From an uncultured bacterium (lineage in GTDB: Bacteria > Bacteroidota > Bacteroidia > Chitinophagales > Chitinophagaceae): a DNA stretch of 64,000 bases. Position 1 is the stretch's first letter; each line of letters opens with the position of its first letter. A program made the position numbers and the translations under genes. The notes beneath the pieces are model-generated. The model saw only the letters and a list, made by a program, of their open reading frames with translations. It did not search any database and had not been told where the DNA came from. Positions 35,980 through 44,617 of this stretch are shown in pieces. Where the stretch lies: assembly GCA_903826405.1 (NCBI GenBank), contig CAIKEH010000007.1, positions 1-64,000 of the forward strand, in the 5' to 3' direction.

Positions 35980-36807
35980 ATGAGCTCAGCTTTTCGACAC
36001 ATCGCATTTCTTTGTTGTTTGGCCCTTGCACCTTTCCTAACACCTTTTGCTCAGGAAAGCCAGAATGATTGGGACACTTATGTGACCTCCCCCAATGGAA
36101 AAACCCCTGTTTCCGTCATGGTTAATCTCGGGCTTTCCGCAAAAGCTCCCCAAAGGCAACGACCTTTTGTCATCATCATCCGTACCAAGTTGCTTTTCCC
36201 TGATGCACAAGGTCAGCCGGACAAGGAAGAGTCCGTCAGCTTGGACAGCATAGAAAACCAGTTGGATCGCAGTCTTTACCTCCATGCAGGTGCGATTTAC
36301 GCAGGAAGATTCACACAACGGGGTATCAGGGAATTCTATTTTTATGCATTGGATACGCTGGATTATATAGAGTCGGTTGCCCAAGTGATGCTCTCTCAGG
36401 GTGGTAGACAATGGCTGTGTCAGGCGAAAAATGATCGGGAATGGACCAATTATTTTCAGGTGCTCTACCCCTCCCCTGTTGATCTGGAAAGACTCCAAGA
36501 TCGCAGGCTGGTGGACCTGTTGAGGAAAAAAGGAGATGCACTGAAAGAAGCCCGTCCGATTGACCACTATTTCTATTTTCGCACCAAATCCACAAGGGAA
36601 TCATTTCTCCACGATCAGAGGCTGACAGGATTCAACATTTTGGAAATGCCTGATCAGCCTGGAGATGGCGACTTGCCCTACCTATTACATATAAAGAAAA
36701 CTGAGATCCCGGATTACCATTTCATCGAGCATACACTTATACCACTCTGGGAACTTGCCAGGAAAACAGGGGGCCGATATGACGGGTGGGAGACCTATGC
36801 GCTTTGA
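35980..36807 (+). CDS. Exported DUF695-RraB fusion protein
   Basis: A 275-residue protein with a probable signal peptide (MSSAFRHIAFLCCLALAPFL, cut near PFAQES). Residues ~30-160 resemble DUF695 (opening NDWDTYVTSPNGKTP, with EFYFYALDTLDYIE). Residues ~180-275 resemble RraB, the regulator of RNase E activity: KKGDALKEARPIDHYFYFR and the ending ELARKTGGRYDGWET. RraB of E. coli is a cytoplasmic RNase E inhibitor; a signal peptide on such a domain would put it in the periplasm, where that role is impossible. Either the hydrophobic N-terminus is misleading or the fold has another job here. Diverges from the Nif3-like gene. Confidence 0.75.
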   Translation: MSSAFRHIAFLCCLALAPFLTPFAQESQNDWDTYVTSPNGKTPVSVMVNLGLSAKAPQRQRPFVIIIRTKLLFPDAQGQPDKEESVSLDSIENQLDRSLYLHAGAIYAGRFTQRGIREFYFYALDTLDYIESVAQVMLSQGGRQWLCQAKNDREWTNYFQVLYPSPVDLERLQDRRLVDLLRKKGDALKEARPIDHYFYFRTKSTRESFLHDQRLTGFNILEMPDQPGDGDLPYLLHIKKTEIPDYHFIEHTLIPLWELARKTGGRYDGWETYAL

Positions 36808-36848
36808 TAATGAAGCAGGCAGCCATTATGCATTGAAAATGAATTTCT

Positions 36849-36856
36849 TATATTTG
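36849..36856 (+). promoter_or_regulatory. -7 box upstream of the 37030 lipoprotein gene
   Basis: TATATTTG, exact to TAnnTTTG, in an AT-rich stretch with a duplicated TATTGTATT. It would give a leader of about 165 bases. No -33 element is obvious. Confidence 0.35.
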
Positions 36857-37029
36857 CTATTGTATTCTATTGTATTTAGAAACTGGTCATGTTCCTTTAC
36901 AGTTTTTCCAAGGTTTTCAATATTCGTAAAAACTTGCACACATTCATGCATAAAGCACTGAAAACGTGCAATAAATCGGAAATAAGGGACGTTTCCAATG
37001 TTCAGACAAATATTTAAAAAAAATTATAC

Positions 37030-37467
37030 ATGCTGAAATCTATGAAAAAGATTCGCCCAATTGGTTTACTACTGGCCATATCATTGATTTCCATTTGTTT
37101 GTCAAATTGTTCTAAGGCCAAGGAAGACCTGAAAAAAAGCGTAGCGCTACAAGTGATGACCTCGGGAAGATGGATTGTTCAGGAATTCAGTGAGAGCAGT
37201 ACAGACAAAACCTCCCTTTTCACCCCTTATGAATTCCAGTTTTTTGATAATGGGTCCGTAAATGCATACTTCAATGGTCAAACCAACAATGGTTCTTGGG
37301 TTGGTGATGCAAACGCCGGAACCATCGCAGCCAATTTCCCAACGGGAAACGATACCCTGATCTTGCTAAATGATACGTGGAAGATAGACAACAGTACATT
37401 AACATCCGTTGACGCCACGCCATCAAATAGCGGCAGAACTGCCGTGCTAAAACTCCTCAAAAAATAA
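37030..37467 (+). CDS. Small lipoprotein, lipocalin-like in pattern
   Basis: A 145-residue lipoprotein with lipobox Cys27 (SICLSNCSKA). The mature part is a single domain with the pattern GRWIVQEFSE ... YEFQFFDNGSV ... NGSWVGDANAG ... TWKIDNSTLTSV, typical of the lipocalin-like/DUF small lipoproteins common in Bacteroidota. No function can be assigned. An ATG at 37042 is an alternative start. It is followed by a perfect 8-bp inverted repeat and then the adhesin gene, which may be separate. Confidence 0.75.
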   Translation: MLKSMKKIRPIGLLLAISLISICLSNCSKAKEDLKKSVALQVMTSGRWIVQEFSESSTDKTSLFTPYEFQFFDNGSVNAYFNGQTNNGSWVGDANAGTIAANFPTGNDTLILLNDTWKIDNSTLTSVDATPSNSGRTAVLKLLKK

Positions 37468-37481
37468 ACGTGTTTTTCATG

Positions 37482-37606
37482 AGACTTTTGTGTAAAAGTC
37501 TATGATTTTCAATAAGTAAAGATCGAATTTTAATTTCATAATTCTCAAAATCATCCTTTTCAGCCGGCCATCCCGTGTTCTCCTTTAAAAAAACTAAAGG
37601 CGGGAT
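37482..37606. repeat. Two inverted repeats between lipoprotein and adhesin genes
   Basis: AGACTTTT/AAAAGTCT with a GTGT loop at 37482-37501, and a two-part stem at 37570-37606 (ATCCCG/CGGGAT outside, CCTTTA/TAAAGG inside, six bases bulged on one side). Neither ends in a T run, so they are not typical terminators; the second would lie in the leader of the adhesin mRNA. Confidence 0.55.
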
Positions 37607-37639
37607 TAAGTAGATCCTCTTGGAATACCCCACTTCATT

Positions 37640-40600
37640 ATGCATTCAAACACCACAAAAAGTACGGATCTGTTCATGATGCCTGTTGAAAAACTCACCA
37701 GGCATTTCGCCGTCATTTTTATGCTGATGATTTTTGCAACGGGCGTTCATGGCCAATTAAAAGCTGATTTCACGGCCGACAAATTCACTGGTTGCGCACC
37801 AATCATTGTGAATTTTACCGATCTCTCCACTGGGAGTCCCGATTCCTGGTCCTGGGACTTCGGGAATGGAACCCCGGTGGCCATTTTACAAAACCCTGGA
37901 ACAACCTATCTCAAAGGAGCGGTATACAATGTCACACTCACAGTAAAAAGGACCTCGACCGGAGAAACATCAAAGATCACCAAACCAGTTACCATCTTAT
38001 CTCCTCCGTATGTTGATTTTGTGGCAAATGATAGTTCGGGTTGCTTCCCACTGGGTCTTAAATTCACAGATAGGACAATTGCTCAAGGGGGTAAAATAAC
38101 TTCCTGGACTTGGGATTTCGGTGACGGAACCGTAGTGAATGACCAGAACCCCACCCATACTTATACACTCACCGGGAAATTCAATGTTCTACTGAAAGTT
38201 TCGCAGGACAATGGCTGTCCCGGTAGTTTGACCAAGACCGCTTATATTGATGTTGCACAAGGGGTAAATGCCGACTTCTATACTTTGCCGCCAGCCGGTT
38301 GCAAACCACCCTTCACGATCCAATTCAAAAATATTTCAACAGGACCCGGAAATCTGATTTATAGCTGGGATTTCGGCAATGGGCAAACCTCAAATCAGAA
38401 AGAGGATATTGCCATTTACCCCACCGGTGGCGCTTTCCCCGTCAAACTCAAAGTGACAAGTGATAAAGGGTGTTCCGCAACGGTCAATAGGAGCATCAAC
38501 ATGCCTACAAGCACTATAAAATCCTCTTTCACTGCACCGGATACGGTCTGCTTAGGTCAAAATGTGAATTTCGATAATACATCACAACCGGATCCGGATA
38601 GCAGTTTCTGGAGTTTCGGAGATGGCACGACATCACAGTTGCTCATTCCCGTGAACAAATCATTTGGATCTACAGGTACGTTTCAGGTGACTTTGATCAA
38701 TAAATTCGGAGCCTGCCTGGACTCCTTCAGCAAGACGATCGTGGTTCCCGCACCACCTGTGATCAATTTCACAAGTACCGGTCAAGTGAGTTGCAAAGTG
38801 CCGTACACGGTCACATTAAAAGACGCCACTCCAAATGCAATTGCCTGGAACTGGCAAGCCACGAATGGCATAAATTCCATTATCAATGCGAATGGGATCA
38901 GCCCGACCATGACCTTCACCGAATTGGGTAATTATGCCGTATACCTTTATGTTGTAGACAAACTGGGATGTACATCTTCAACTACATACCCGGATTTCAT
39001 TAAGATCGCAGCACCAAAGATCGAACTCAAGAACTATCCGGATAGCGGATGTGCTCCGTTCACAACAATTCCTGACCTTAAAGTAAACGCTATAGATGGC
39101 GTCAAATCATATACATGGGATTGGGGAGACCAGACCACCACGACCGGCAACCCTGCATCTCATTCTTATCCCAATACCGGAACCTACAACACCAACGTAA
39201 GGATCATAACCAACAGCGGCTGCGATACACTGATATCCCCTGGACCAGTCAAAGTAGGCTCTTTACCGGTAAAGTCAGATTTCACATCTTCCACTCAAAA
39301 CAGCTGCGCAGGAACGGATATCGTTTTCACGGATATAACTGCCGATCCTTCAAAAATCACAGGATGGCAATGGGCATTTGGCGACGGATTTTACTCCAAT
39401 GAGAGAAATCCCAAATATGCATATTCAGACACTGGCACCTTCACTGTCACGCTGAAAGTTTTCACCAATGGTTGCGGCAGTATTGAACGCAAAGAAAATT
39501 TCATAAAGAATTATGGAACGGTGGCCCGTTTCAATTTTACCGTTGACTGTCAAAATAGAAATACAGTTGTTTTCCAGGATAGTTCGATCAATGCCACCAA
39601 ACTGGTTTGGGATTTCAAAGATGGAAGTCCCACTTATACCGGAGCAAACCCTCCGCCACATAGTTTCCCTGAATACAAAGATTATTTCGTTGAATTGACC
39701 GCCACCAATAACGCATGCGCATTCACCACAAACAGAAGAGTTCGTGTAGTGAATGAAAGATCGGACTTCTTGATCACCCCCAACCCGCTTTGTAAAGGTG
39801 TAGCGGCTGGTTTTTTTTCCCAGAACAGTTTAGATTCCAACATTGTATCCTATGAATGGGATTTCGGAAGCGGGAATTATGTTTTGGGGCAACGAACCGC
39901 ACAGTCTGCTTTCATAAATAGCGGCTTATTCAATACCAGACTTCGAATTACGGACGTGAACGGCTGCGTGGACACATCCTCCAAGCCACTTGGAGTGGGA
40001 GGCCCTAAAGCTAGTTTTGGATCTTTCAACCCGACGGGTTGCAAAGGCATAGTCGTCGATTTCAATGACAATTCCCAGACTGATGGCGCAAACCCCATAA
40101 TTACCAGGATTTGGGATTTTGGCGACGGAACCGGTACACAAATCATCAATACTCCCCCCTTTCAACATCAATACTTGAAACCTGGTTCATTCTCTGTAAA
40201 ACTCAAAATCATTGATGCTGGCGGATGTGCTGATAGTCTTAACATAGGAGGGCTTGTGGTCATTTCGGAACCTAAGGCACAGTTCAACACTACAGACACA
40301 CTAACTTGTCCTGGAGGAAGGGCAGTTCAGTTTGATAATCAGACAGGTGGCACAGTGAACAATTTCACCTGGACATTCGGCGACGGAACAACTTCAAATC
40401 TCAGAAACCCACTGCACTTTTATAACAATGTAGGAGTATTTGACATCAAACTAAAGATCAGGGACCGTTATGGTTGCGAAGACTCCCTGATAAAATACAA
40501 GCTCGTAACGGTGGATACGCCATACGCTGCCTTCACCATCAGTGATTCCGTAGGGAACTGCCCACCCTTGAAAGTCGACTTTAAGTTTACGGGGCGATAT

Positions 40601-42511
40601 CAGCAGAGCCTCCGATGGGAATTCGGAGACAATAATGTTTCCGACCTGATCAATGCCGAACACTTTTATACCAGGGCAAAGATATATACGCCAAAACTCA
40701 TCGTCACCAGCCCCGGCGGGTGCACGTCCACCGCAGAAAAAACAATCAGCATTTTCGGGCCCGATGGCAATATCCTCTTCTCACCTCCAGGAGGTTGCGA
40801 GCCCCTCACCGTTCAATTCTCGGCTAGTACGCTCAGGGATGTGGACTACATAGCCTGGGATTTCGGTGATGGCCTGATCAAGACGAAAGACTCCATTCAA
40901 GTGCACTCTTATATGACCAATGGGATATACTACCCGGTCATCAGCCTGATCAGCGACAAGTTGGACTGTAGCGTCGCTTTCAAATTGGACTCCATAAAGG
41001 TCATCAAATTATTCCCGAAAATCGCGGCCGACAAACTGACGATTTGCAAAGAAGGTGTGATCCAATTTCATGATTCCACCACCAGTGTTGGAATCATAAA
41101 CGGATGGCAATGGGATTTCGGAGATGGCAGCACTTCAGATCAGAAAGACCCTTCACATTTTTATTCATCGGCAGGTCTCTATACGGTAAAACTCATCGTG
41201 GCAACGGAATTCGGATGTACTGACTCCATCACACTTCCCGACCCCATAAGAGTTGTTGCCCCGCCCACTATCGACATCAACGCAAGCCTTGATTCAGTTT
41301 GTCAGAATGCATTGATCAGCTTCAAGGGCATCGAGACCATTAAAGACACATCCAATTTGAGTTGGGATTGGAATTTGGGCAACGGACAATTTTCATCACT
41401 TCAAGAGCCGCCGGCACAACAATATGGAACTCCCGGTACGCCTACCATACAACTGGTCGCCACAAACAGCAGCGGATGTAAGGATACAGCTCAAAAAGCG
41501 ATCACGATCATGTCGCTCCCATCGACCAAGGCACCTCTGGATACTTTTATCTGTAAAGGACAATCCATTCAATTAGTGGCCACTGGTGCTGATAGGTACC
41601 AATGGCAGCCTCCGGGAAATAATCTGAGTTGCCTTACCTGTGCGGATCCAGTTGCAGACCCTCCCACGAATTCACTATACATAGTGGCTGGATTCAACAT
41701 ATTCGGATGTATGCAGAAGGACTCAATAAATCTGACCGTGATCCAACCATCCACGGTAAAAGCACCCGAGAACGACTCTCTTTGCTTCGCGCAGGCTCTG
41801 AAATTGATCGCAACCGGAACAGAAGTATACCAATGGTCACCCTCCACTGGCCTGAGTGACCCTAACATTCCTAATCCGCAAGCCAGACCATCGACAACTA
41901 CCACATATGTGGTTACCGGTTCAGATAGCAAAAATTGTTTCACCTCAAAGGATTCAGTTCTGATCAAAGTATTCCCCTATCCGAAACTATTCATTGGTTC
42001 GGACACGACCATATCTGTAGGTGCCTCACTCCCCATACTTGCATCCGTATCGTCGGATGTACTGGGTATTAAATGGGATCCTGCTTCCACACTTTCTTGT
42101 TCCGACTGCTACTATACAGTGGCAAAACCTCCCTCAAGCACAACATATAAAGTCACCGTCATCAACGATGGAGGCTGTGAGACGACCGACGAGATCACGG
42201 TGAACGTAATCTGTAACAATTCCAATATTTACATGCCCAATACTTTTTCACCGAACGGTGATGGCATGAATGATCTATATTATCCACGAGGGCACGGCAT
42301 TCAGAACATTCGTTCCCTGAGGATCTTCAGCAGATGGGGACAGATGTTATACTCCAGACAGAATTTCAATGCGAATGACGAATCGGCAGCTTGGGATGGT
42401 CGTTTCAAATCACAGGATCTGACCCCGGACGTATATGTGTACATCATGGAATTGATCTGTGAGAATGGATCAGTGATCACTACAAAAGGAGACATAACCC
42501 TGATCAGATAA
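37640..42511 (+). CDS. Giant PKD-repeat surface protein with type B T9SS domain
   Basis: A 1623-residue secreted protein, probably a surface adhesin of the SprB/gliding-associated kind. A signal peptide ends near VHGQ (the real start may be ATG 37676 or 37679). Then come about 15 PKD or PKD-like repeats of ~80-90 residues, recognised by WDFGDG-type motifs (WSWDFGNG, WTWDFGDG, YTWDWGDQ, WQWAFGDG, IAWDFGDG, WQWDFGDG) and by a Cys near the start of many repeats. Three Ig-like units with YQWxP motifs follow (about 1290-1510). The C-terminal ~90 residues (YMPNTFSPNGDGMNDLYYPR to KGDITLIR) are the gliding-motility/CHU_C type B T9SS sorting domain. A PorP/SprF gene follows after 12 bases. Confidence 0.93.
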   Translation: MHSNTTKSTDLFMMPVEKLTRHFAVIFMLMIFATGVHGQLKADFTADKFTGCAPIIVNFTDLSTGSPDSWSWDFGNGTPVAILQNPGTTYLKGAVYNVTLTVKRTSTGETSKITKPVTILSPPYVDFVANDSSGCFPLGLKFTDRTIAQGGKITSWTWDFGDGTVVNDQNPTHTYTLTGKFNVLLKVSQDNGCPGSLTKTAYIDVAQGVNADFYTLPPAGCKPPFTIQFKNISTGPGNLIYSWDFGNGQTSNQKEDIAIYPTGGAFPVKLKVTSDKGCSATVNRSINMPTSTIKSSFTAPDTVCLGQNVNFDNTSQPDPDSSFWSFGDGTTSQLLIPVNKSFGSTGTFQVTLINKFGACLDSFSKTIVVPAPPVINFTSTGQVSCKVPYTVTLKDATPNAIAWNWQATNGINSIINANGISPTMTFTELGNYAVYLYVVDKLGCTSSTTYPDFIKIAAPKIELKNYPDSGCAPFTTIPDLKVNAIDGVKSYTWDWGDQTTTTGNPASHSYPNTGTYNTNVRIITNSGCDTLISPGPVKVGSLPVKSDFTSSTQNSCAGTDIVFTDITADPSKITGWQWAFGDGFYSNERNPKYAYSDTGTFTVTLKVFTNGCGSIERKENFIKNYGTVARFNFTVDCQNRNTVVFQDSSINATKLVWDFKDGSPTYTGANPPPHSFPEYKDYFVELTATNNACAFTTNRRVRVVNERSDFLITPNPLCKGVAAGFFSQNSLDSNIVSYEWDFGSGNYVLGQRTAQSAFINSGLFNTRLRITDVNGCVDTSSKPLGVGGPKASFGSFNPTGCKGIVVDFNDNSQTDGANPIITRIWDFGDGTGTQIINTPPFQHQYLKPGSFSVKLKIIDAGGCADSLNIGGLVVISEPKAQFNTTDTLTCPGGRAVQFDNQTGGTVNNFTWTFGDGTTSNLRNPLHFYNNVGVFDIKLKIRDRYGCEDSLIKYKLVTVDTPYAAFTISDSVGNCPPLKVDFKFTGRYQQSLRWEFGDNNVSDLINAEHFYTRAKIYTPKLIVTSPGGCTSTAEKTISIFGPDGNILFSPPGGCEPLTVQFSASTLRDVDYIAWDFGDGLIKTKDSIQVHSYMTNGIYYPVISLISDKLDCSVAFKLDSIKVIKLFPKIAADKLTICKEGVIQFHDSTTSVGIINGWQWDFGDGSTSDQKDPSHFYSSAGLYTVKLIVATEFGCTDSITLPDPIRVVAPPTIDINASLDSVCQNALISFKGIETIKDTSNLSWDWNLGNGQFSSLQEPPAQQYGTPGTPTIQLVATNSSGCKDTAQKAITIMSLPSTKAPLDTFICKGQSIQLVATGADRYQWQPPGNNLSCLTCADPVADPPTNSLYIVAGFNIFGCMQKDSINLTVIQPSTVKAPENDSLCFAQALKLIATGTEVYQWSPSTGLSDPNIPNPQARPSTTTTYVVTGSDSKNCFTSKDSVLIKVFPYPKLFIGSDTTISVGASLPILASVSSDVLGIKWDPASTLSCSDCYYTVAKPPSSTTYKVTVINDGGCETTDEITVNVICNNSNIYMPNTFSPNGDGMNDLYYPRGHGIQNIRSLRIFSRWGQMLYSRQNFNANDESAAWDGRFKSQDLTPDVYVYIMELICENGSVITTKGDITLIR

Positions 42512-42523
42512 TCCAAAACCAAT

Positions 42524-43555
42524 TTGAAAACAGGAAAAACGATACCATTTGTCATCTTATACATGCTGACCCTCGCGTTTGGGATCAAGAGCATTCGTGC
42601 GCAGGATCTCCATTTTTCCCAATTCTACGAAGCACCACTGCTTCGTAATCCATCACTTGCCGGACTGTTCGAAGGAGATGTGAGGGTGCAGGGTGTATAC
42701 CGCAGCCAGTGGAACAGCATCGCTTTTCCCTACCAGACCGGATCGATCAACGCCGAATATAAATTTCATGTCGGCAAAGGGGATGACTTCATGAGCGCCG
42801 GATTCCAGACCCTTTACGATCGCGCCGGCACAGTCGCACTCTCGACGACCCACTTGATGCCAGCAGTGAATTTCCATAAATCGATCAGCGCTACAAGATC
42901 GATGTATCTTTCACTGGGCTTCATGGGTGGGCCCGTTTCCCGCTCACTGGACAGATCCCGAATAACGACCAACAACCAGTTTGATGGCTTCGCCTATAAT
43001 GGCTCCTTACCGGATGGAGAGACCTTCACGGCGAATTATACTTATCTGGACATGAATGTCGGCATGAGTTTCAATTCGACATTGGGCGTCAACGGCCAGC
43101 ACCTATTCTTCGCCGGTCTAGCGCTTCAGCATTTCAACAAACCCACTAATTCATTCTATAGAAATATCAACCACTTGCCCAAATGGGTATTGTCCACTGG
43201 GTTAAAAATGAATATAAACCCATTCTCATACATCACTTTTTCCGGTGATTATTCACGGCAAAATCCCTTCCAGGAAATCATCGCAGGAGCTATGTATTCC
43301 AGAAAGATCGGGGATGATGACGTACCTTCTTATACAATACATGGCGGCATGTACATGAGGTACAAAGATGCCATCATTCCAGTGGTGAAAATGGACTACT
43401 ACCCATTTTCCCTGGCCTTCAGCTATGACATCAACATCTCTCAGCTTTCGATAGCCAGCGCGGGACGGGGAGGAATGGAAGTCTCCCTATCTTATATCAC
43501 ATATGTGAAAAAAGAGAACAGTTCCCGCGACAAAGTGAAATGTCCCCGATTCTGA
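42524..43555 (+). CDS. PorP/SprF-family outer-membrane protein, first copy
   Basis: A 343-residue T9SS-associated membrane protein. The family includes Porphyromonas PorP and Flavobacterium SprF; SprF is needed for surface delivery of the adhesin SprB. The TTG at 42524 is used because it gives a full signal peptide (MKTGKTIPFVILYMLTLAFG, cut after IRAQ); no ATG occurs early enough. The mature start QDLHFSQFYEAPLLRNPSLAG is the family hallmark, and the rest alternates as beta-strands. It is directly downstream of the PKD adhesin and should serve its export or anchoring. The second copy is at 56313. Confidence 0.93.
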   Translation: MKTGKTIPFVILYMLTLAFGIKSIRAQDLHFSQFYEAPLLRNPSLAGLFEGDVRVQGVYRSQWNSIAFPYQTGSINAEYKFHVGKGDDFMSAGFQTLYDRAGTVALSTTHLMPAVNFHKSISATRSMYLSLGFMGGPVSRSLDRSRITTNNQFDGFAYNGSLPDGETFTANYTYLDMNVGMSFNSTLGVNGQHLFFAGLALQHFNKPTNSFYRNINHLPKWVLSTGLKMNINPFSYITFSGDYSRQNPFQEIIAGAMYSRKIGDDDVPSYTIHGGMYMRYKDAIIPVVKMDYYPFSLAFSYDINISQLSIASAGRGGMEVSLSYITYVKKENSSRDKVKCPRF

Positions 43556-43611
43556 GATCAGGGATGTTCCAATTAGGATCGAATTTTACCAAATAACATG
43601 TTATTTTTGTC

Positions 43612-43619
43612 ACTGAATT
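43612..43619 (+). promoter_or_regulatory. -7 box of the peroxiredoxin gene
   Basis: TATTTTTG, exact to TAnnTTTG, 15 bases before the ATG at 43635. No clear -33 element. Confidence 0.45.
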
Positions 43620-43634
43620 AAAAATATCCTCTTT

Positions 43635-44105
43635 ATGAGCATAGAGATCGGAAAACCCGCTCCCCATTTCAGCCTTTATGACACGGAAAAAAAGAAGGTC
43701 AACCTTGTGGATTTCCAAGGTAAAAATGTATTGCTCCTGTTCTTTCCACAGGCATTCACTGGGGTATGTACTCAAGAACTATGCTCCATTAGAGACAATA
43801 TGCATCAATATTCAGACCTTAACGCAGAGGTGCTTGGAATTTCCGTAGACTCCATCTTCACCCTGGCCAAGTATAAGCAAGATCAACAATACAACTTCCC
43901 CTTGCTGTCTGATTTCAACAAGGATGTCAGCAAACAATACGGCGCCCTCTACGACACCTTTGTTTTTGACATGAAAGGTGTCTCCAAGAGATCCGCTTTC
44001 CTGATCGACAAAACTGGAACGGTGCAATATGCTGAGGTCCTTGAAAACGCAGGGGAAATACCTTCTTTTCAGGCAATACAGGATACACTTCGTACGTTAC
44101 AATAG
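43635..44105 (+). CDS. Peroxiredoxin (AhpC/TSA, AhpE/BCP-like)
   Basis: A 156-residue thiol peroxidase that reduces hydrogen and organic peroxides in the cytoplasm. The peroxidatic Cys is Cys45 in FFPQAFTGVCTQELC (PxxxTxxC pattern), with Cys50 five residues on as a possible resolving Cys, the BCP arrangement. The N-terminal IGKPAPHFSLYD and C-terminal KRSAFLIDKTGTVQYAE segments are typical. Reductant (thioredoxin or other) is not known. Single gene with its own promoter. Confidence 0.93.
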   Translation: MSIEIGKPAPHFSLYDTEKKKVNLVDFQGKNVLLLFFPQAFTGVCTQELCSIRDNMHQYSDLNAEVLGISVDSIFTLAKYKQDQQYNFPLLSDFNKDVSKQYGALYDTFVFDMKGVSKRSAFLIDKTGTVQYAEVLENAGEIPSFQAIQDTLRTLQ

Positions 44106-44187
44106 TCGTAATACACTGGTTGTCAAAATGGTATACTCAATCGAATGCCCAAATCAGATCGACTGAAGGTCCCATTGCCCAAACAAA

Positions 44188-44218
44188 TTGTAAAAACACC
44201 CAATTAAGCCTAATTTTA
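44188..44218 (+). promoter_or_regulatory. Possible promoter of the mini T9SS-domain gene
   Basis: TTG (44188-44190), 20 bases, TAATTTTA (44211-44218), one base from the -7 consensus. The ATG is at 44244. Confidence 0.35.
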
Positions 44219-44243
44219 TATTGGATCTCTACCATTTGATCGG

Positions 44244-44588
44244 ATGAAGAACTTTACGATTCTACTCATAATGGGGTTTCTCTTTCTCGGAACGGCCAAG
44301 GCCCAATCCGGAAGGCCTACCGTTCCCCAGGGTTCGGGTTTCAGGATCATGAAGTTTTTCCCAAATCCCGCATCCACTTATATCCATTTTGAATTCCAAA
44401 AGGATTTTGACAAGACCTACATACTCCAGATTTATAATTTCCTCGGGAAGAAAGTAGCAGACTTAAATCAGGTTACCCCTCGAAATCAGATCGACGTTTC
44501 GGGTTTCAATCGCGGTATATATATATACCAATTAAAAGACCTCACCGGGAAAGTCATCGACTCAGGCAAATTTCAGGTGGAACGATGA
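44244..44588 (+). CDS. Miniature secreted protein: signal peptide plus type A T9SS domain
   Basis: A 114-residue protein with a signal peptide (residues 1-20, ending AKAQ) and a type A T9SS C-terminal sorting domain filling nearly all of the rest: FFPNPASTYIHFEFQ opens the domain, LQIYNFLGKKV is the central strand motif, and GIYIYQLKD...GKFQVER closes it. Only about 13 residues lie between the signal cut and the domain, so there is no cargo domain. Type A domains are normally removed by the PorU sortase when cargo is released or lipid-linked. Whether the product acts as a small surface peptide, a regulator or a decoy is unknown. It stands alone, with a possible promoter upstream. Confidence 0.85.
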   Translation: MKNFTILLIMGFLFLGTAKAQSGRPTVPQGSGFRIMKFFPNPASTYIHFEFQKDFDKTYILQIYNFLGKKVADLNQVTPRNQIDVSGFNRGIYIYQLKDLTGKVIDSGKFQVER

Positions 44589-44617
44589 ATCACCTCCGGA
44601 ATCCGGAATCCGCAATT

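Noticed and set aside
37790-41500. PKD repeat array as a nucleotide repeat or phage tail region
   Set aside because: The repeats are diverged at the DNA level and belong to one secreted protein with a T9SS domain.
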